NCBI GenBank assembly: GCA_017533425.1
Contig: JAFXIE010000037.1
Location: forward strand, 1-35,289
Source of the DNA: Clostridia bacterium
GTDB lineage: Bacteria > Bacillota > Clostridia > Oscillospirales > QAMX01
DNA length: 35,289 nucleotides
Direction: 5' to 3'
The notes beneath the pieces were generated by a model. It saw only the letters and a program-made list of their open reading frames with translations. It was not told the DNA's origin and made no database searches. Both the position numbers and the translations under genes were made by a program. Positions 1 through 8,103 of the stretch are shown here, in pieces. The stretch's first letter is position 1. Each line of letters opens with the position of its first letter.

Positions 1-113
1 AAACAGAAAATGACGCTCATTATAAGGACAAAATCATTAAAATGCTGGATGCGCTTTTTGACGGTAATGAAAGCGATTTCATTGCCGGGATACGCAAAAA
101 AGCATCCAAGTAA
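1..113 (+). CDS. C-terminal end of an unidentified protein (partial)
   Basis: An open frame entering from the left edge gives 36 residues ending in GIRKKASK and a TAA stop, directly followed by a rho-independent terminator, so it is very likely the real end of a plus-strand gene. The visible part is charged and probably helical (KIIKMLDALFDGNESDFIAGIRKK). The pattern MLDALFDGN followed by a short hydrophobic stretch loosely recalls the C-terminal dimerisation helix of BlaI/MecI-type winged-helix repressors, but this is only a resemblance and no function is assigned. Confidence 0.6.
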   Translation, partial: TENDAHYKDKIIKMLDALFDGNESDFIAGIRKKASK

Positions 114-119
114 TTACTC

Positions 120-152
120 GCCCCGCCTCACGCGGGGCTTTATCTTTGTTTT
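120..152 (+). terminator. Rho-independent terminator of the leftmost gene
   Basis: A 7-bp GC-rich stem (GCCCCGC at 120-126, GCGGGGC at 132-138) with a 5-base loop is followed by the T-rich tract TTTATCTTTGTTTT. It lies 6 bases after the TAA of the partial plus-strand gene. Confidence 0.8.
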
Positions 153-160
153 CTGCGTAT

Positions 161-187
161 GAAAAAACCACCACAAAATCGTGGTGG
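161..187 (-). terminator. Terminator of the gpr-spoIIP operon
   Basis: Read on the minus strand, a 7-bp stem (CCACCAC / GTGGTGG, 181-187 pairing with 168-174) with a 6-base loop is followed by seven Ts with one C (161-167). It lies about 50 bases downstream of the spoIIP stop. Confidence 0.85.
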
Positions 188-238
188 CTGATTTCATTTT
201 ACCGCTAATTATGCAGACACTCCTGTCTCTCCGTTTTT

Positions 239-1315
239 TTATCGATAGCTTTTCAGAAATTCCGCTAGCACCTCACCGAAATAGCCGATGGCGCGGCGTG
301 CTTCCTCCAGGGTGTTTCCGTCGGTTCCCACCTCCAGAATGCAGGAGGCCGGGGTCGTATGCTCGTTGTAGCGATGCTTGGTGATGGTGATGGGGCGCAT
401 GAGGGTGGGGTATTTCTCCAGCACGGCGGACTGTACCTGGGCGGCAAAGGTGAGATTTTTCCGCCAGTTTGGAAAGGAAAGTCCGCTCAGCCCCGTTCCC
501 ATCACAAACATCAGCTGGGCACAGCTCTCGCCATCGATCTCGGAGACGATTTTATACTTGGTGTTCTCATTTGACATGGCATCTCTGTGAATATCAATGA
601 CCATGCGGATGGAGGGGTACTTTTTCAGGTAGGCCTGAACCCCCTTGAGGGCAGAGGAGTAGGAGGTGCTGTAGGTCGGCTGGTCGTACATGGTGGTGGA
701 GTGCAGCACCCGGTATCCGGCCTCGTGGAGAATGCGGGCAAGATCTGCCCCCACCTGCACAACATTTTGGGTGATGTCAAGGCTGCGGGAGCTGTCATCG
801 GCCAGCCAGTAGGCACCGCCGTGGGGGTTGTAGCTTTCGCTGCCGTGGGTGTGAATGATGAGAATATCCGGCCCGTCTTTGGTGAATTTCCATGTTATGG
901 GGGTCTTTAGGAGGGTGGCGGCATCAATTTTTGCGCTTGTCGGGTTCTTAATATACAAATTGCCGCTATTCAGTTGTCCCGATGCACCCTTCACCGTCAG
1001 GGCAGAGAGGGGGCGTGCGCCGGCCGGCGGGGTGATGGGTACAGCGGGGGTGATCTGCGGCAGAAGATAATCTCCGTAATCCTCCCCGTCGAGGATCTCC
1101 GGCTCGCCTGCGGTAAGCTCATTGAGAATGACCGAGCCGGAGGCAAAAATATCTCCCGGCCGGCTGTCAGCCTCGGCAGAATAGAGTCCCGGCAGGGAAA
1201 AGAGGGTCAGCGTCCGCAGGGGAAGGGCGTGGCCGCTTCCCTTCACGGCGCTGGAGAGTGCCGCACCGCCGAGAAGGATGACGAGGGCGGCATAGATGAG
1301 ATTTTTTCGTGTCAT
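239..1315 (-). CDS. spoIIP: Stage II sporulation protein P (SpoIIP)
   Basis: 358 aa. SpoIIP is the N-acetylmuramoyl-L-alanine amidase/endopeptidase that works with SpoIID and SpoIIM to thin septal peptidoglycan and drive engulfment of the forespore. The N-terminus has one membrane anchor (about residues 5-24) and then a low-complexity linker. The catalytic domain begins near residue 149 with the zinc-ligand motif HTHGSE (H155, E160) and contains DIHRDA (H243), both typical of SpoIIP. The C-terminal block (LEVGTDGNTLEEARRAIGYF) is also characteristic. The ATG lies behind AAGGGGGA. The gene follows gpr by 47 bases, the same gpr-spoIIP order seen in Bacillus, and a terminator closes the pair. 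Length is normal and key residues are present. Confidence 0.96.
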   Translation of the reverse strand: MTRKNLIYAALVILLGGAALSSAVKGSGHALPLRTLTLFSLPGLYSAEADSRPGDIFASGSVILNELTAGEPEILDGEDYGDYLLPQITPAVPITPPAGARPLSALTVKGASGQLNSGNLYIKNPTSAKIDAATLLKTPITWKFTKDGPDILIIHTHGSESYNPHGGAYWLADDSSRSLDITQNVVQVGADLARILHEAGYRVLHSTTMYDQPTYSTSYSSALKGVQAYLKKYPSIRMVIDIHRDAMSNENTKYKIVSEIDGESCAQLMFVMGTGLSGLSFPNWRKNLTFAAQVQSAVLEKYPTLMRPITITKHRYNEHTTPASCILEVGTDGNTLEEARRAIGYFGEVLAEFLKSYR

Positions 1316-1362
1316 AGAGCGTTCCCCCTTACCTTCCCATGTGTATGGGGGACAGGCTCGGT

Positions 1363-2247
1363 TTATGCGAGAAATGCCGTAATTTCCTCGCAGTCACATC
1401 CCGGCTGCAGGGCGAGATTGATGCCGTAGCCCACAATTTTTGCCACACAGGCCACCTCCGCGTCGATATCCCGGGGGGTCACCAGCATGCGTCCGTATTC
1501 CCCCTCGGGATTGATGCCGGCAGGGGGCGGCATTCCCGCATCCTCCAGCACATCGGCGGTCAAAGTAGCCGCATCGACTACGGTGGGAACCCCGATGGCG
1601 ATGCAGGGGATGCCGAGGGTCTGCTCGGACAGGGGGAATCGGGTCTGTCCCAGGCCGGAGGCGGGCATGATCCCGCTGTCGGTAAACTGCACGGTGCGCA
1701 GCACCCGTCCCACCCGCCGCGCCGCAAGGGCATCCACCGCGATGACGGCGGAGGGACCGCTCTTCTCGCAGACACCCTTGACGATTTCACCGGTTTCAAC
1801 CCCCGTCAGCCCCAAAACCCCCGGCTGCAGGGCGGAAACCGGCCGGTATGCGCCAAAGAGATCGGGAAGTTCGTGGATGAGATGGCGGGTGACCATGATG
1901 TGATCCACGCAGGCAGGCCCCAGGGCATCGGGGGTGATGTGCCGGTTGCCGAGGCCGACAATGAGCACGCTCTCCAGCCCCTTGGGAAGCAGGCGGGACA
2001 GGCAGTCGGCCACGGCATTGGCGCATTCCGCAAAGCAGCTCTCCCGCCGATCCCAGATGCGGGAGAGCTCCAGGGTGATATATCGGCCGCGACCCTTGCC
2101 GATGGCCTCGCCGGCGGCGTCGGATTCCACCGTCAGCATCCGGGCAGGCAGCGGATCGCCCACAACCTCATCAATGCGTATTCCGGGAAGTTTTCCGCCG
2201 GCAATTTCCAATAACTCGTCGGCAAGATCGGTTCGGGGTGTAAACAT
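1363..2247 (-). CDS. gpr: GPR endopeptidase (germination spore protease)
   Basis: 294 aa. GPR is the atypical aspartic protease that is made as a zymogen in the forespore and degrades small acid-soluble spore proteins at germination. The start was set at 2247 because AAGGAG lies 10 bases upstream, and the protein then begins MFTPRTDLADE, matching the RTDLA segment near the N-terminus of other GPRs. VGLGN (97-101) followed by TPDALGP and the later VIAVDALAAR place D107 and D172 about where the two essential aspartates of Bacillus GPR (D127 and D193) lie, with nearly identical spacing. It is the first gene of a two-gene operon with spoIIP. A sequence resembling a sigma-F/sigma-G promoter lies about 30 bases upstream of the ribosome binding site. 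The assignment is firm. Confidence 0.95.
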   Translation of the reverse strand: MFTPRTDLADELLEIAGGKLPGIRIDEVVGDPLPARMLTVESDAAGEAIGKGRGRYITLELSRIWDRRESCFAECANAVADCLSRLLPKGLESVLIVGLGNRHITPDALGPACVDHIMVTRHLIHELPDLFGAYRPVSALQPGVLGLTGVETGEIVKGVCEKSGPSAVIAVDALAARRVGRVLRTVQFTDSGIMPASGLGQTRFPLSEQTLGIPCIAIGVPTVVDAATLTADVLEDAGMPPPAGINPEGEYGRMLVTPRDIDAEVACVAKIVGYGINLALQPGCDCEEITAFLA

Positions 2248-2285
2248 AGCGCGGCATCTCCTTGTGTTCTCATGTGTCTTTGCAA

Positions 2286-2316
2286 ATATTTTGCCGCGAC
2301 AGCGCAAATTTCATGC
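2286..2316 (-). promoter_or_regulatory. Possible sigma-F/sigma-G promoter for gpr-spoIIP
   Basis: On the minus strand GCATG (2312-2316) is followed after 16 bases by GGCAAAATAT (2286-2295). This fits the forespore consensus (GYATR, about 16 bases, then GGnnAnAnT) except for one -10 position. It would start transcription near 2279, just upstream of the gpr Shine-Dalgarno, and B. subtilis gpr is known to be under sigma-F and sigma-G. No good sigma-A promoter was seen here on this strand. Confidence 0.55.
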
Positions 2317-2326
2317 GTAAAATCCC

Positions 2327-2355
2327 TTGTCATCCGGCCAACTTTATGCGATAAT
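2327..2355 (+). promoter_or_regulatory. Sigma-A promoter for the Gfo/Idh/MocA gene
   Basis: TTGTCA (2327-2332), a 17-base spacer and GATAAT (2350-2355). Each hexamer has one mismatch to consensus. It lies 38 bases upstream of the oxidoreductase ATG and is divergent from the gpr promoter. Confidence 0.75.
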
Positions 2356-2392
2356 AGAGCCACAGGAAAAATTTATCCGGAGGTATTTGATT

Positions 2393-3451
2393 ATGTCCAA
2401 GATCAGAGCGGCCATCGTCGGCCTTGGCGGCATGGGCTTCCGCGTTCATGCAAAGCATTATTCCGAGGATGCGCGTGTGGAGCTTGTTGCCTTCTGCGAC
2501 ATCCGCATTGAGCGCGCCGAGAAGGCCCGCGACACCTATGCACCCAACGCGAAGGTTTATGAGGATTATCTTGAGCTCGTCAAGGATCCCGATATCGATG
2601 TTGTCAACATCGCAACCCCCAACTACATGCACGCCCCCATCGCCATTGCAGCCCTGAAGGCCGGTAAGCATGTCTTCTGCGAAAAGCCCGATTCCATCAC
2701 CGTGGAGAATGTGCTCGCCATGAAGGCCGCCGCAGAAGAGAGCGGCAAGGTGCTCATGGTCATGCGCAACAACCGCTTTGTGGAGGCTTCCTCCTTTGCC
2801 AAGCAGTTTATCGAGGATGGCCGCATGGGCGAGATCTACGCCGGTCGCTGCGGCTGGCAGCGCCGCCGCGGTATTCCCGGCAAGGGCGGCTGGTTCACCA
2901 CCAAGGAGGAGTCCGGCGGAGGTCCCCTCATCGACCTTGGCGTGCACATGATCGACCTCGCCATCTGGCTGATGGGCAACCCCACCCCTGTGGCCGTCAG
3001 CGGCAACACCTTCCGCTATTTTGCCGACTCCAACACCTCCGATTCCGAGCATTCCAAGTTTGGCGATGCCAAGAATGCCGGCACCTTTGACGTTGAGGAT
3101 CTCGCCATGGGCATGATCCGCTTTGATAACGGCGCCATGCTGCAGATCGAGTTCTCCTGGGCCTCCAACATCAAGCAGGAAAACCGCTTTGTGGAGCTGC
3201 GCGGCTCCAAGGCCGGCCTCACCTGGAAGGATGAGGAGCTGGAGATCTACGGCGAGGATATGGGCAAGCTCGTGGATATCGCCCCCCGCTTCAAGTCGGT
3301 CAGCGGCCACGGCATGAACCTCAAGCACTTCATCGATGTGCTTGAAAAGGGCGTTGATCCCTGCTTCAAGCCTCAGCAGGGTGTGGATATGGTCAAGATC
3401 CTGACCGCCATCTATGAATCCGCCGAAACCGGCCGTGAGGTCATTCTTTAA
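2393..3451 (+). CDS. Gfo/Idh/MocA family NAD(P)-dependent oxidoreductase
   Basis: 352 aa. Family members oxidise or reduce sugars, inositols and related polyols with NAD(P). The start at 2393 is fixed by GGAGG 9 bases upstream. The N-terminus has the Rossmann dinucleotide motif (AAIVGLGGMG, residues 5-14), then the ATPNYMHAPIAIAAL strand/helix and the family signature GKHVFCEKPDS, in which the EKP lysine is a conserved catalytic-site residue. Further on, GGGPLIDLGVHMIDLAIWLMG is the typical GGG-x(5)-GxHxxD region of the second domain. No signal peptide, so cytoplasmic. It is a single-gene transcript with its own promoter and terminator, convergent with a GH29 fucosidase, which suggests a role in sugar catabolism. 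The substrate cannot be told from sequence. Confidence 0.92.
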   Translation: MSKIRAAIVGLGGMGFRVHAKHYSEDARVELVAFCDIRIERAEKARDTYAPNAKVYEDYLELVKDPDIDVVNIATPNYMHAPIAIAALKAGKHVFCEKPDSITVENVLAMKAAAEESGKVLMVMRNNRFVEASSFAKQFIEDGRMGEIYAGRCGWQRRRGIPGKGGWFTTKEESGGGPLIDLGVHMIDLAIWLMGNPTPVAVSGNTFRYFADSNTSDSEHSKFGDAKNAGTFDVEDLAMGMIRFDNGAMLQIEFSWASNIKQENRFVELRGSKAGLTWKDEELEIYGEDMGKLVDIAPRFKSVSGHGMNLKHFIDVLEKGVDPCFKPQQGVDMVKILTAIYESAETGREVIL

Positions 3452-3464
3452 TCGGACAAATCAT

Positions 3465-3507
3465 AAAAAAATCACCGTCTTTCATGTAAAGACGGTGATT
3501 TTTTTTG
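3465..3507. terminator. Bidirectional terminator between the oxidoreductase and GH29 genes
   Basis: A perfect 12-bp inverted repeat (3471-3482 with 3488-3499, loop CATGT) is flanked by an A-run on the left and eight Ts on the right, so it can terminate both convergent genes. Confidence 0.92.
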
Positions 3508-3516
3508 TAGCTTTCT

Positions 3517-4764
3517 TTAGCCCTGGATCTGGCGCTCGCCGAGGGTGGAGCCGACATAGAGGGGGGTGATGCTGCGGACGACCTCCTTGCCGTCGCCGTC
3601 CTCAATGCAGACGCGCACAGCGGTGCAGCGGATGGCGGGGAAGGAGCAGATGCGCTTGTTGCCGACGGTCTTTCCCATAAAGACCTCAACAACCTCGGTG
3701 CCGTCGGGATTGGGAAGCACCTCCACGGAGAAGGCCTTGATGTGCTCGCCGTCGGTGAGATCTTCCTCGATGATGACATGGTCGATGAGCTTCATGCCGT
3801 TCATGACCGTCTTGTAGGCGGGCATGCTGCGGATCTCGCCCTTTTCGGGGGCGGAGGAGATGAGGGCGCAGCCCTTGGTGCGGCGGCTGATTTCGGCATG
3901 GAAGGCGGTGAGCAGGCGGACATCCTCCTCCTCAATGAGACCGCGGCGGTCGGGGGCAACATTGAGCAGCATATTGGCGCCGCGGCCGACGGTGGTATAA
4001 TAATGGCCGACAAGCTCATCCAGGGTGCGGCGGCAGTTGTTGTGGGTCTCGTTATAGAACCAGAAGTTCTCCATCCTGTAGCGGGTCATGCAGAAATCGC
4101 ACTCACCGGGCATGAAGCCTGCGGGGGTGATGTTTGTGTTGTTGATGTGGGCATGGCCCCACTCGTTGCCGATCCAGCGGACGGTGGAGCGGCCGAAGCC
4201 GCCGAAGATCATCAGCTCGGGATCGATATCGTCGATGGCCTTTGCGATGCGGGCGCGGTCAAATTCGTGGTTCTGAGAGCCGCAGGCATCAAACCAGAGA
4301 TAATCGATGTGGCCGTAATTGAGCAGCAGCTCCCGCACCTGACCGATGACGAAATCGTCATACTTTTCGGCCATATCGGTGGTGTCGAACTGGGCGCAGG
4401 AATAGTAAAGACCGACCTTGATGCCGTGGCGGCGGCAGGCATCCACATATTCGCGCACAACGTCACCTTTACCGTCCTTCCAGGGGGAGGCCTTGACGGA
4501 ATGGTTGGTGTAGGCCGAGGGCCAGAGGGCAAAGCCGTCGTGGTGCTTGGTGGTCAGGACGGTGTATTTTGCGCCGGCGGCCTTGGCTGTACGGATCCAC
4601 TGGTCGCAGTCAAGCTCGGTGGGGTTGAAGGAATCGGGGGTCATGGCGAGCATATCCCAGTCGCGGTTTTCCTCATTGAAGGTGCGGATGCCGAAATGGA
4701 AGAACATTCCGATCTCATCCTGCAGAAACTGGAGCTGACGGGCGGTGGGCTTTAAGTCAGACAT
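3517..4764 (-). CDS. GH29-type alpha-L-fucosidase, cytoplasmic
   Basis: 415 aa. GH29 enzymes hydrolyse alpha-L-fucosides by a retaining mechanism. The start at 4764 is chosen for AAGGAG 10 bases upstream. Near the N-terminus GMFFHFGI (19-26) is the usual family opening. KHHDGFALWPS (HHDGF 74-78) is the active-site His-His motif, and HIDYLWFDACG holds the expected nucleophile D159 of the WFD motif. NMLLNVAPDRRG near the end of the barrel is also typical. There is no signal peptide, so the enzyme would act on imported oligosaccharides. It is the last gene of the long minus-strand block, 60 bases after the 5-formyl-THF cyclo-ligase gene. GH29 includes proteins active on other substrates, so fucose specificity is inferred. 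Confidence 0.93.
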   Translation of the reverse strand: MSDLKPTARQLQFLQDEIGMFFHFGIRTFNEENRDWDMLAMTPDSFNPTELDCDQWIRTAKAAGAKYTVLTTKHHDGFALWPSAYTNHSVKASPWKDGKGDVVREYVDACRRHGIKVGLYYSCAQFDTTDMAEKYDDFVIGQVRELLLNYGHIDYLWFDACGSQNHEFDRARIAKAIDDIDPELMIFGGFGRSTVRWIGNEWGHAHINNTNITPAGFMPGECDFCMTRYRMENFWFYNETHNNCRRTLDELVGHYYTTVGRGANMLLNVAPDRRGLIEEEDVRLLTAFHAEISRRTKGCALISSAPEKGEIRSMPAYKTVMNGMKLIDHVIIEEDLTDGEHIKAFSVEVLPNPDGTEVVEVFMGKTVGNKRICSFPAIRCTAVRVCIEDGDGKEVVRSITPLYVGSTLGERQIQG

Positions 4765-4824
4765 GGCGGTTAATCTCCTTTGGATCATCGAATTTTTGTT
4801 TTTGCTGGTTATACCAGATGCTAA

Positions 4825-5400
4825 CTAAATTTTCTTATCTGTAATCAGTTCGGTACAGCTTAAGTCGTGGGCATCGCTGGGAATGTGGGGAAAGACCAAG
4901 GCCTCGCGGCATAAAAGAAGGCTTGTGCCGGTAAATTCTGCGAGAAAGCGGTCATAATAGCCGCCTCCGTGGCCGAGCCGCAGGGCGGCACGGTTGGCGG
5001 CAACGCAGGGAATGACGGCAAGATCGATATCCCCGGCGGAAAGCTCGGGGCAATGCTCCCCCGGCTCCGGGATGCCGAAATGCGTCTCTGTCAGATCGGA
5101 CAGAGCGCCGATCTGCCGCAGCTGCATCATGCCCCCTGCCATACAGCGGGGAAGACAGATGCGCTTTCCATCCTGCTGCGCCGTGCGGATGATGCCGAGG
5201 GTGTCGGGCTCCCGGCCGACGCTGTGATAGATGAAGACCGTCTTTGCCGCAAGATATGCCGGATGGGAGAGAACCCGCGCCGCGATGCGGGCATTTCCGC
5301 GCCGGATTTCATCCTCCGGAATGGCGGCAAGCCTCCGCGCTGCTTCGGCTCGGAACAGCCCTTTTTGCGGGGCGGAGAGATCTTGTCCGCAGGTAAACAT
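4825..5400 (-). CDS. 5-formyltetrahydrofolate cyclo-ligase
   Basis: 191 aa, the usual family length. It converts 5-formyl-THF plus ATP to 5,10-methenyl-THF, returning the storage folate to one-carbon metabolism. The diagnostic signature LGHGGGYYDRF is at residues 142-152, an early basic region matches the ATP site, and FGIPEP (108-113) is conserved in the family. A GAGGTG ribosome binding site lies 7 bases from the ATG. It sits between an MBL-fold hydrolase (75 bases upstream) and the fucosidase. There is no clear functional link to these neighbours. Confidence 0.94.
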   Translation of the reverse strand: MFTCGQDLSAPQKGLFRAEAARRLAAIPEDEIRRGNARIAARVLSHPAYLAAKTVFIYHSVGREPDTLGIIRTAQQDGKRICLPRCMAGGMMQLRQIGALSDLTETHFGIPEPGEHCPELSAGDIDLAVIPCVAANRAALRLGHGGGYYDRFLAEFTGTSLLLCREALVFPHIPSDAHDLSCTELITDKKI

Positions 5401-5475
5401 CTTCCTTCACCTCACAATGGTAACGCATCTCACGGCAAAAAGCAAGCCTTGCGGTGAAATGTGTAAAATAAAATA

Positions 5476-6252
5476 TTACAACAAAATTTCAAGACCGTCC
5501 TGCGTCGGAGAAATGCCAAGGGGACGGAGAATTTCTGCCGTTTCGGCATGGCTTTTATGCAGGCTGGGGGCAAGGTGGGTCGCGTAAACCCGGGTGTTGT
5601 CATCGGTGATGCCGGCGGCTCGCAGGGCGGGCATCATCACCCGCAGCATGGGAATGCTGTTGTGCTCTCCAAGGCGCCATTCGGCCTCGTTTTCCCCTGT
5701 GGTGCAGTCGATGACGAGGGTGTGGAGGGGCGCTTTTGCCCGGCGGAGGTAATTTGCCGTGCTGTTTTGGATCCACGCCCCGTCGGTGGCATAGAGGAGG
5801 CGGCGACCGCCGATACAGAAGAGCAGGTGCTGGGGATGGACATTCGCATCGTGATTTGCATCAAGACCGGTGACCGTGATACCCTCTGCAAGGGAGTAGG
5901 TCACCGCCTTTTCCATGGGGTGCAGCTCGCAGGAAAGCTCCGGCATAGCTGCCCCGGCGGAATGCCAGATGCGCAGGGGTACGGAACGCCCGGCAGCAAG
6001 GCATCTGATATTTTCGGCATTGAAATGATCTCCGTGAAGGTGAGTGAGAACAAGATCGGTGATCTTCCCGTGGGGAATGCCGGCAATGCGGAGGGAATCG
6101 AGGGTATGATCGCCGCAATCGATGAGAATATGTCCGCAGAGCAGGGCGCAGGAGGAACGGCGTGCATCGGGATCAAAGCGGTCGCGGCAGTCGGTCTGAA
6201 GGCGCTTTGAATAATCATGGGCGCAGGTGCCGAGAAACTGAAGTGCGGGCAC
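5476..6252 (-). CDS. MBL-fold metallo-hydrolase (PhnP-like)
   Basis: 258 aa. A metallo-beta-lactamase-fold hydrolase with the dinuclear metal site motif THLHGDHFN (H71, H73, D75, H76), preceded by ILIDCGDHT. The opening FLGTCAHD resembles the FLGTG start of PhnP and RNase Z-like phosphodiesterases, and later LVIDCT and YATHLAPSLHKSH supply the further His/Asp ligands. The start is a GTG at 6252, well supported by GGAGG 9 bases upstream. The upstream metallophosphoesterase ends 2 bases before it, so the two are probably translationally coupled. A phosphodiesterase acting on a small cyclic or nucleotide phosphate is the best guess. The substrate is unknown. Confidence 0.85.
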   Translation of the reverse strand: MPALQFLGTCAHDYSKRLQTDCRDRFDPDARRSSCALLCGHILIDCGDHTLDSLRIAGIPHGKITDLVLTHLHGDHFNAENIRCLAAGRSVPLRIWHSAGAAMPELSCELHPMEKAVTYSLAEGITVTGLDANHDANVHPQHLLFCIGGRRLLYATDGAWIQNSTANYLRRAKAPLHTLVIDCTTGENEAEWRLGEHNSIPMLRVMMPALRAAGITDDNTRVYATHLAPSLHKSHAETAEILRPLGISPTQDGLEILL

Positions 6253-6254
6253 GA

Positions 6255-7166
6255 TTATTTGCCTCCGAGGGTGAATTTCGCCGACTGGATGGCGGAATTG
6301 AGCTCCCGTCCGGCGGGATCGGTGGGGGGATTCCCGGTCATGGCGCGGGTGATGCCGAGAAAAACATCCGATTCCATGCCCTCGATGGTGACGGTGCTTC
6401 CCTCCACGGTGACGATGGCGTGCAGCGGCTCGTTATAGATAATCGTGTAGCCGAGCAGGCGCATCTGCCGGTGCATTTTTTCCGGATAGAGGCGGTGGGG
6501 AGTGTTCAGCCAGTCGTAGGCGGCGGAATTGACATCAAAATAGCAGATGCCGTCCAGAATGCGGATGTAATCGGAATGGTAGTGGCCGTTGATGCACATG
6601 AGAACCTTGCCGGGGCATTTTTCGTTTGCCTCCCGGAGGATGCGCTGCACTTCCTCTCGGTCGGCGGCGCCGTCAGGCCGCTCAAAGCTCTGGTGAGAGA
6701 TGAGAATGCAGCTGCCGGGGGCAGAATCAATGGTTTCCCGAAGCCAGGCGATCTGCTCGGGATTCATGCGGTCGGTGTCATCGGCCTTCTGGTTGTTCTT
6801 CAGGTTGTAATGGATGTACTGCCCGTTTTCGCGGATATAGTTTGGGTTGAGTACGATCATGCGGTAGCCCTTGCAGTCGAAGTAATAATAGTCATTCTCC
6901 AGACCGTAGGCCTCCATCATTTCCGCATAGGTGGATACATCTGCATCGTGGTTTCCGATGCAGTGGTAGGAGGGAATATGGAAGTTGTTATACGCCTCCA
7001 CGATCTCGGGGAAGCGGGCCGGGCCGTGGCAGAAGTCGCCGGCGTGGATGATAAAATCGCAGCCCTCGGCCTCTGCATGGGCCTGCAGTGCTTCAAGATC
7101 GGGCTTTGAGCAGCCGAGAAAGACCTCGGGATAGTAATGAAAATCGGCAAACAGTAAGAATTTCAT
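6255..7166 (-). CDS. Calcineurin-like metallophosphoesterase (copy 1)
   Basis: 303 aa. A binuclear-metal phosphoesterase: FADFHYYP (D8, H10), HAGDF (D43), GNHDAD (71-76), LISHQSFE and INGHYHSDYIR give the five blocks of the fold in order. No signal peptide, so cytoplasmic. It is a clear paralogue of the gene directly upstream, with the same opening (MKFLLFADFH), shared internal phrases (AEAEGCDF, NNFHIPSYH, ANEKCPGKV) and the same length, so the pair arose by tandem duplication. GAGGTG lies 8 bases from the ATG. The gene is sandwiched in an apparent operon between its duplicate and an MBL hydrolase. Likely substrates are small phosphodiesters or sugar phosphates, but this cannot be decided from sequence. 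Confidence 0.88.
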   Translation of the reverse strand: MKFLLFADFHYYPEVFLGCSKPDLEALQAHAEAEGCDFIIHAGDFCHGPARFPEIVEAYNNFHIPSYHCIGNHDADVSTYAEMMEAYGLENDYYYFDCKGYRMIVLNPNYIRENGQYIHYNLKNNQKADDTDRMNPEQIAWLRETIDSAPGSCILISHQSFERPDGAADREEVQRILREANEKCPGKVLMCINGHYHSDYIRILDGICYFDVNSAAYDWLNTPHRLYPEKMHRQMRLLGYTIIYNEPLHAIVTVEGSTVTIEGMESDVFLGITRAMTGNPPTDPAGRELNSAIQSAKFTLGGK

Positions 7167-7180
7167 GGGGTTACACCTCG

Positions 7181-8089
7181 CTATAAAAGCTCAATATGGG
7201 CAGACTGGCAGGTGGCGTCGATCTTTCGTCCGCAGCCGTCGTAGGGCTCGTTTCCGGTATCTTTTGCGGTAAGCCCCATATAGGTCTTCGATTTTGTGCC
7301 TTCGATGGTGATGCTGCCGCCCTCCACCGTGACGATGGCATAGAGGGGATCTGTGTAGGCAAGGGTCTGGTTGACGCCGCGCTTTTGCGCCGCAAGCTCC
7401 GGGGGATAGCATTCGTGGGGCTTGCGCAGATAGTGGTAGCAGGTGGAATTCATATCGAAGTAGCAGATGTTATCGAGAATGCGGATGTAATCGGTGTGGT
7501 GATGACCGTTGATGCAGAGAATGACCTTGCCGGGGCATTTTTCATTTGCCTTCCGCAGGATCTCCTGCACGGCGGCGCGGTTTTTGACGCCGTTTGCCCG
7601 CTCAAAGCTTGCGTGGCTGATGAGAATGCAGCGTCCCGGCGCCTCGTCAATGGTCTTTGCAAGCCAGGCAAGCTGCTCCGGCGGCATCCATTCCCGCTCG
7701 GCGGCATGGGCAAAATAATTCTTCATCTCGTAGTGAACAAAGCTCTCGCCGTCGCGGTAGTAGTTTGTGTCGCAGATGATGATGCGATAGTCCCGGCAGT
7801 CAAAATAGGAATGTCCCGCCGGCATATTGTAGAGGGCAAGGGTTTCGGAAAGGGGGGTGCGGTCGGTATCGTGGTTTCCGAGAATGTGGTAGGAGGGAAT
7901 GTGGAAATTGTTATATTCCGCTACGATTTCGGGAAATTCCGAGGGGACGTGGGTGAAGTCGCCGGCATGGATCAAAAAATCACAGCCTTCGGCCTCGGCG
8001 CGCTGCTGCATCTCGTGCAGATGCTCCCGGGTTCCGCAGATAAAAACATGGGGATAGTGATGAAAATCGGCAAACAGCAGGAATTTCAT
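7181..8089 (-). CDS. Calcineurin-like metallophosphoesterase (copy 2)
   Basis: 302 aa. Second member of the tandem pair. Metal-binding blocks: FADFHHYP (D8, H10), HAGDF (D43), GNHDTD (71-76), LISHASFE and INGHHHTDYIR. All ligands appear intact, so both copies are probably active. It differs from copy 1 mainly in the helical insert after GNHD and in the C-terminal third, which is where divergence in substrate would be expected. GGGAG lies 9 bases before the ATG. The SGNH esterase ends 14 bases upstream and copy 1 begins 14 bases downstream, so they are likely co-transcribed. Confidence 0.88.
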   Translation of the reverse strand: MKFLLFADFHHYPHVFICGTREHLHEMQQRAEAEGCDFLIHAGDFTHVPSEFPEIVAEYNNFHIPSYHILGNHDTDRTPLSETLALYNMPAGHSYFDCRDYRIIICDTNYYRDGESFVHYEMKNYFAHAAEREWMPPEQLAWLAKTIDEAPGRCILISHASFERANGVKNRAAVQEILRKANEKCPGKVILCINGHHHTDYIRILDNICYFDMNSTCYHYLRKPHECYPPELAAQKRGVNQTLAYTDPLYAIVTVEGGSITIEGTKSKTYMGLTAKDTGNEPYDGCGRKIDATCQSAHIELL

Positions 8090-8103
8090 GGTAAATTTCT
8101 CCC

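Noticed and set aside
4805-4817. Palindrome CTGGTTATACCAG between the cyclo-ligase and GH29 genes
   Set aside because: Only a 5-bp stem, with no T-run on either strand and no second copy found. Neither a terminator nor a convincing operator.
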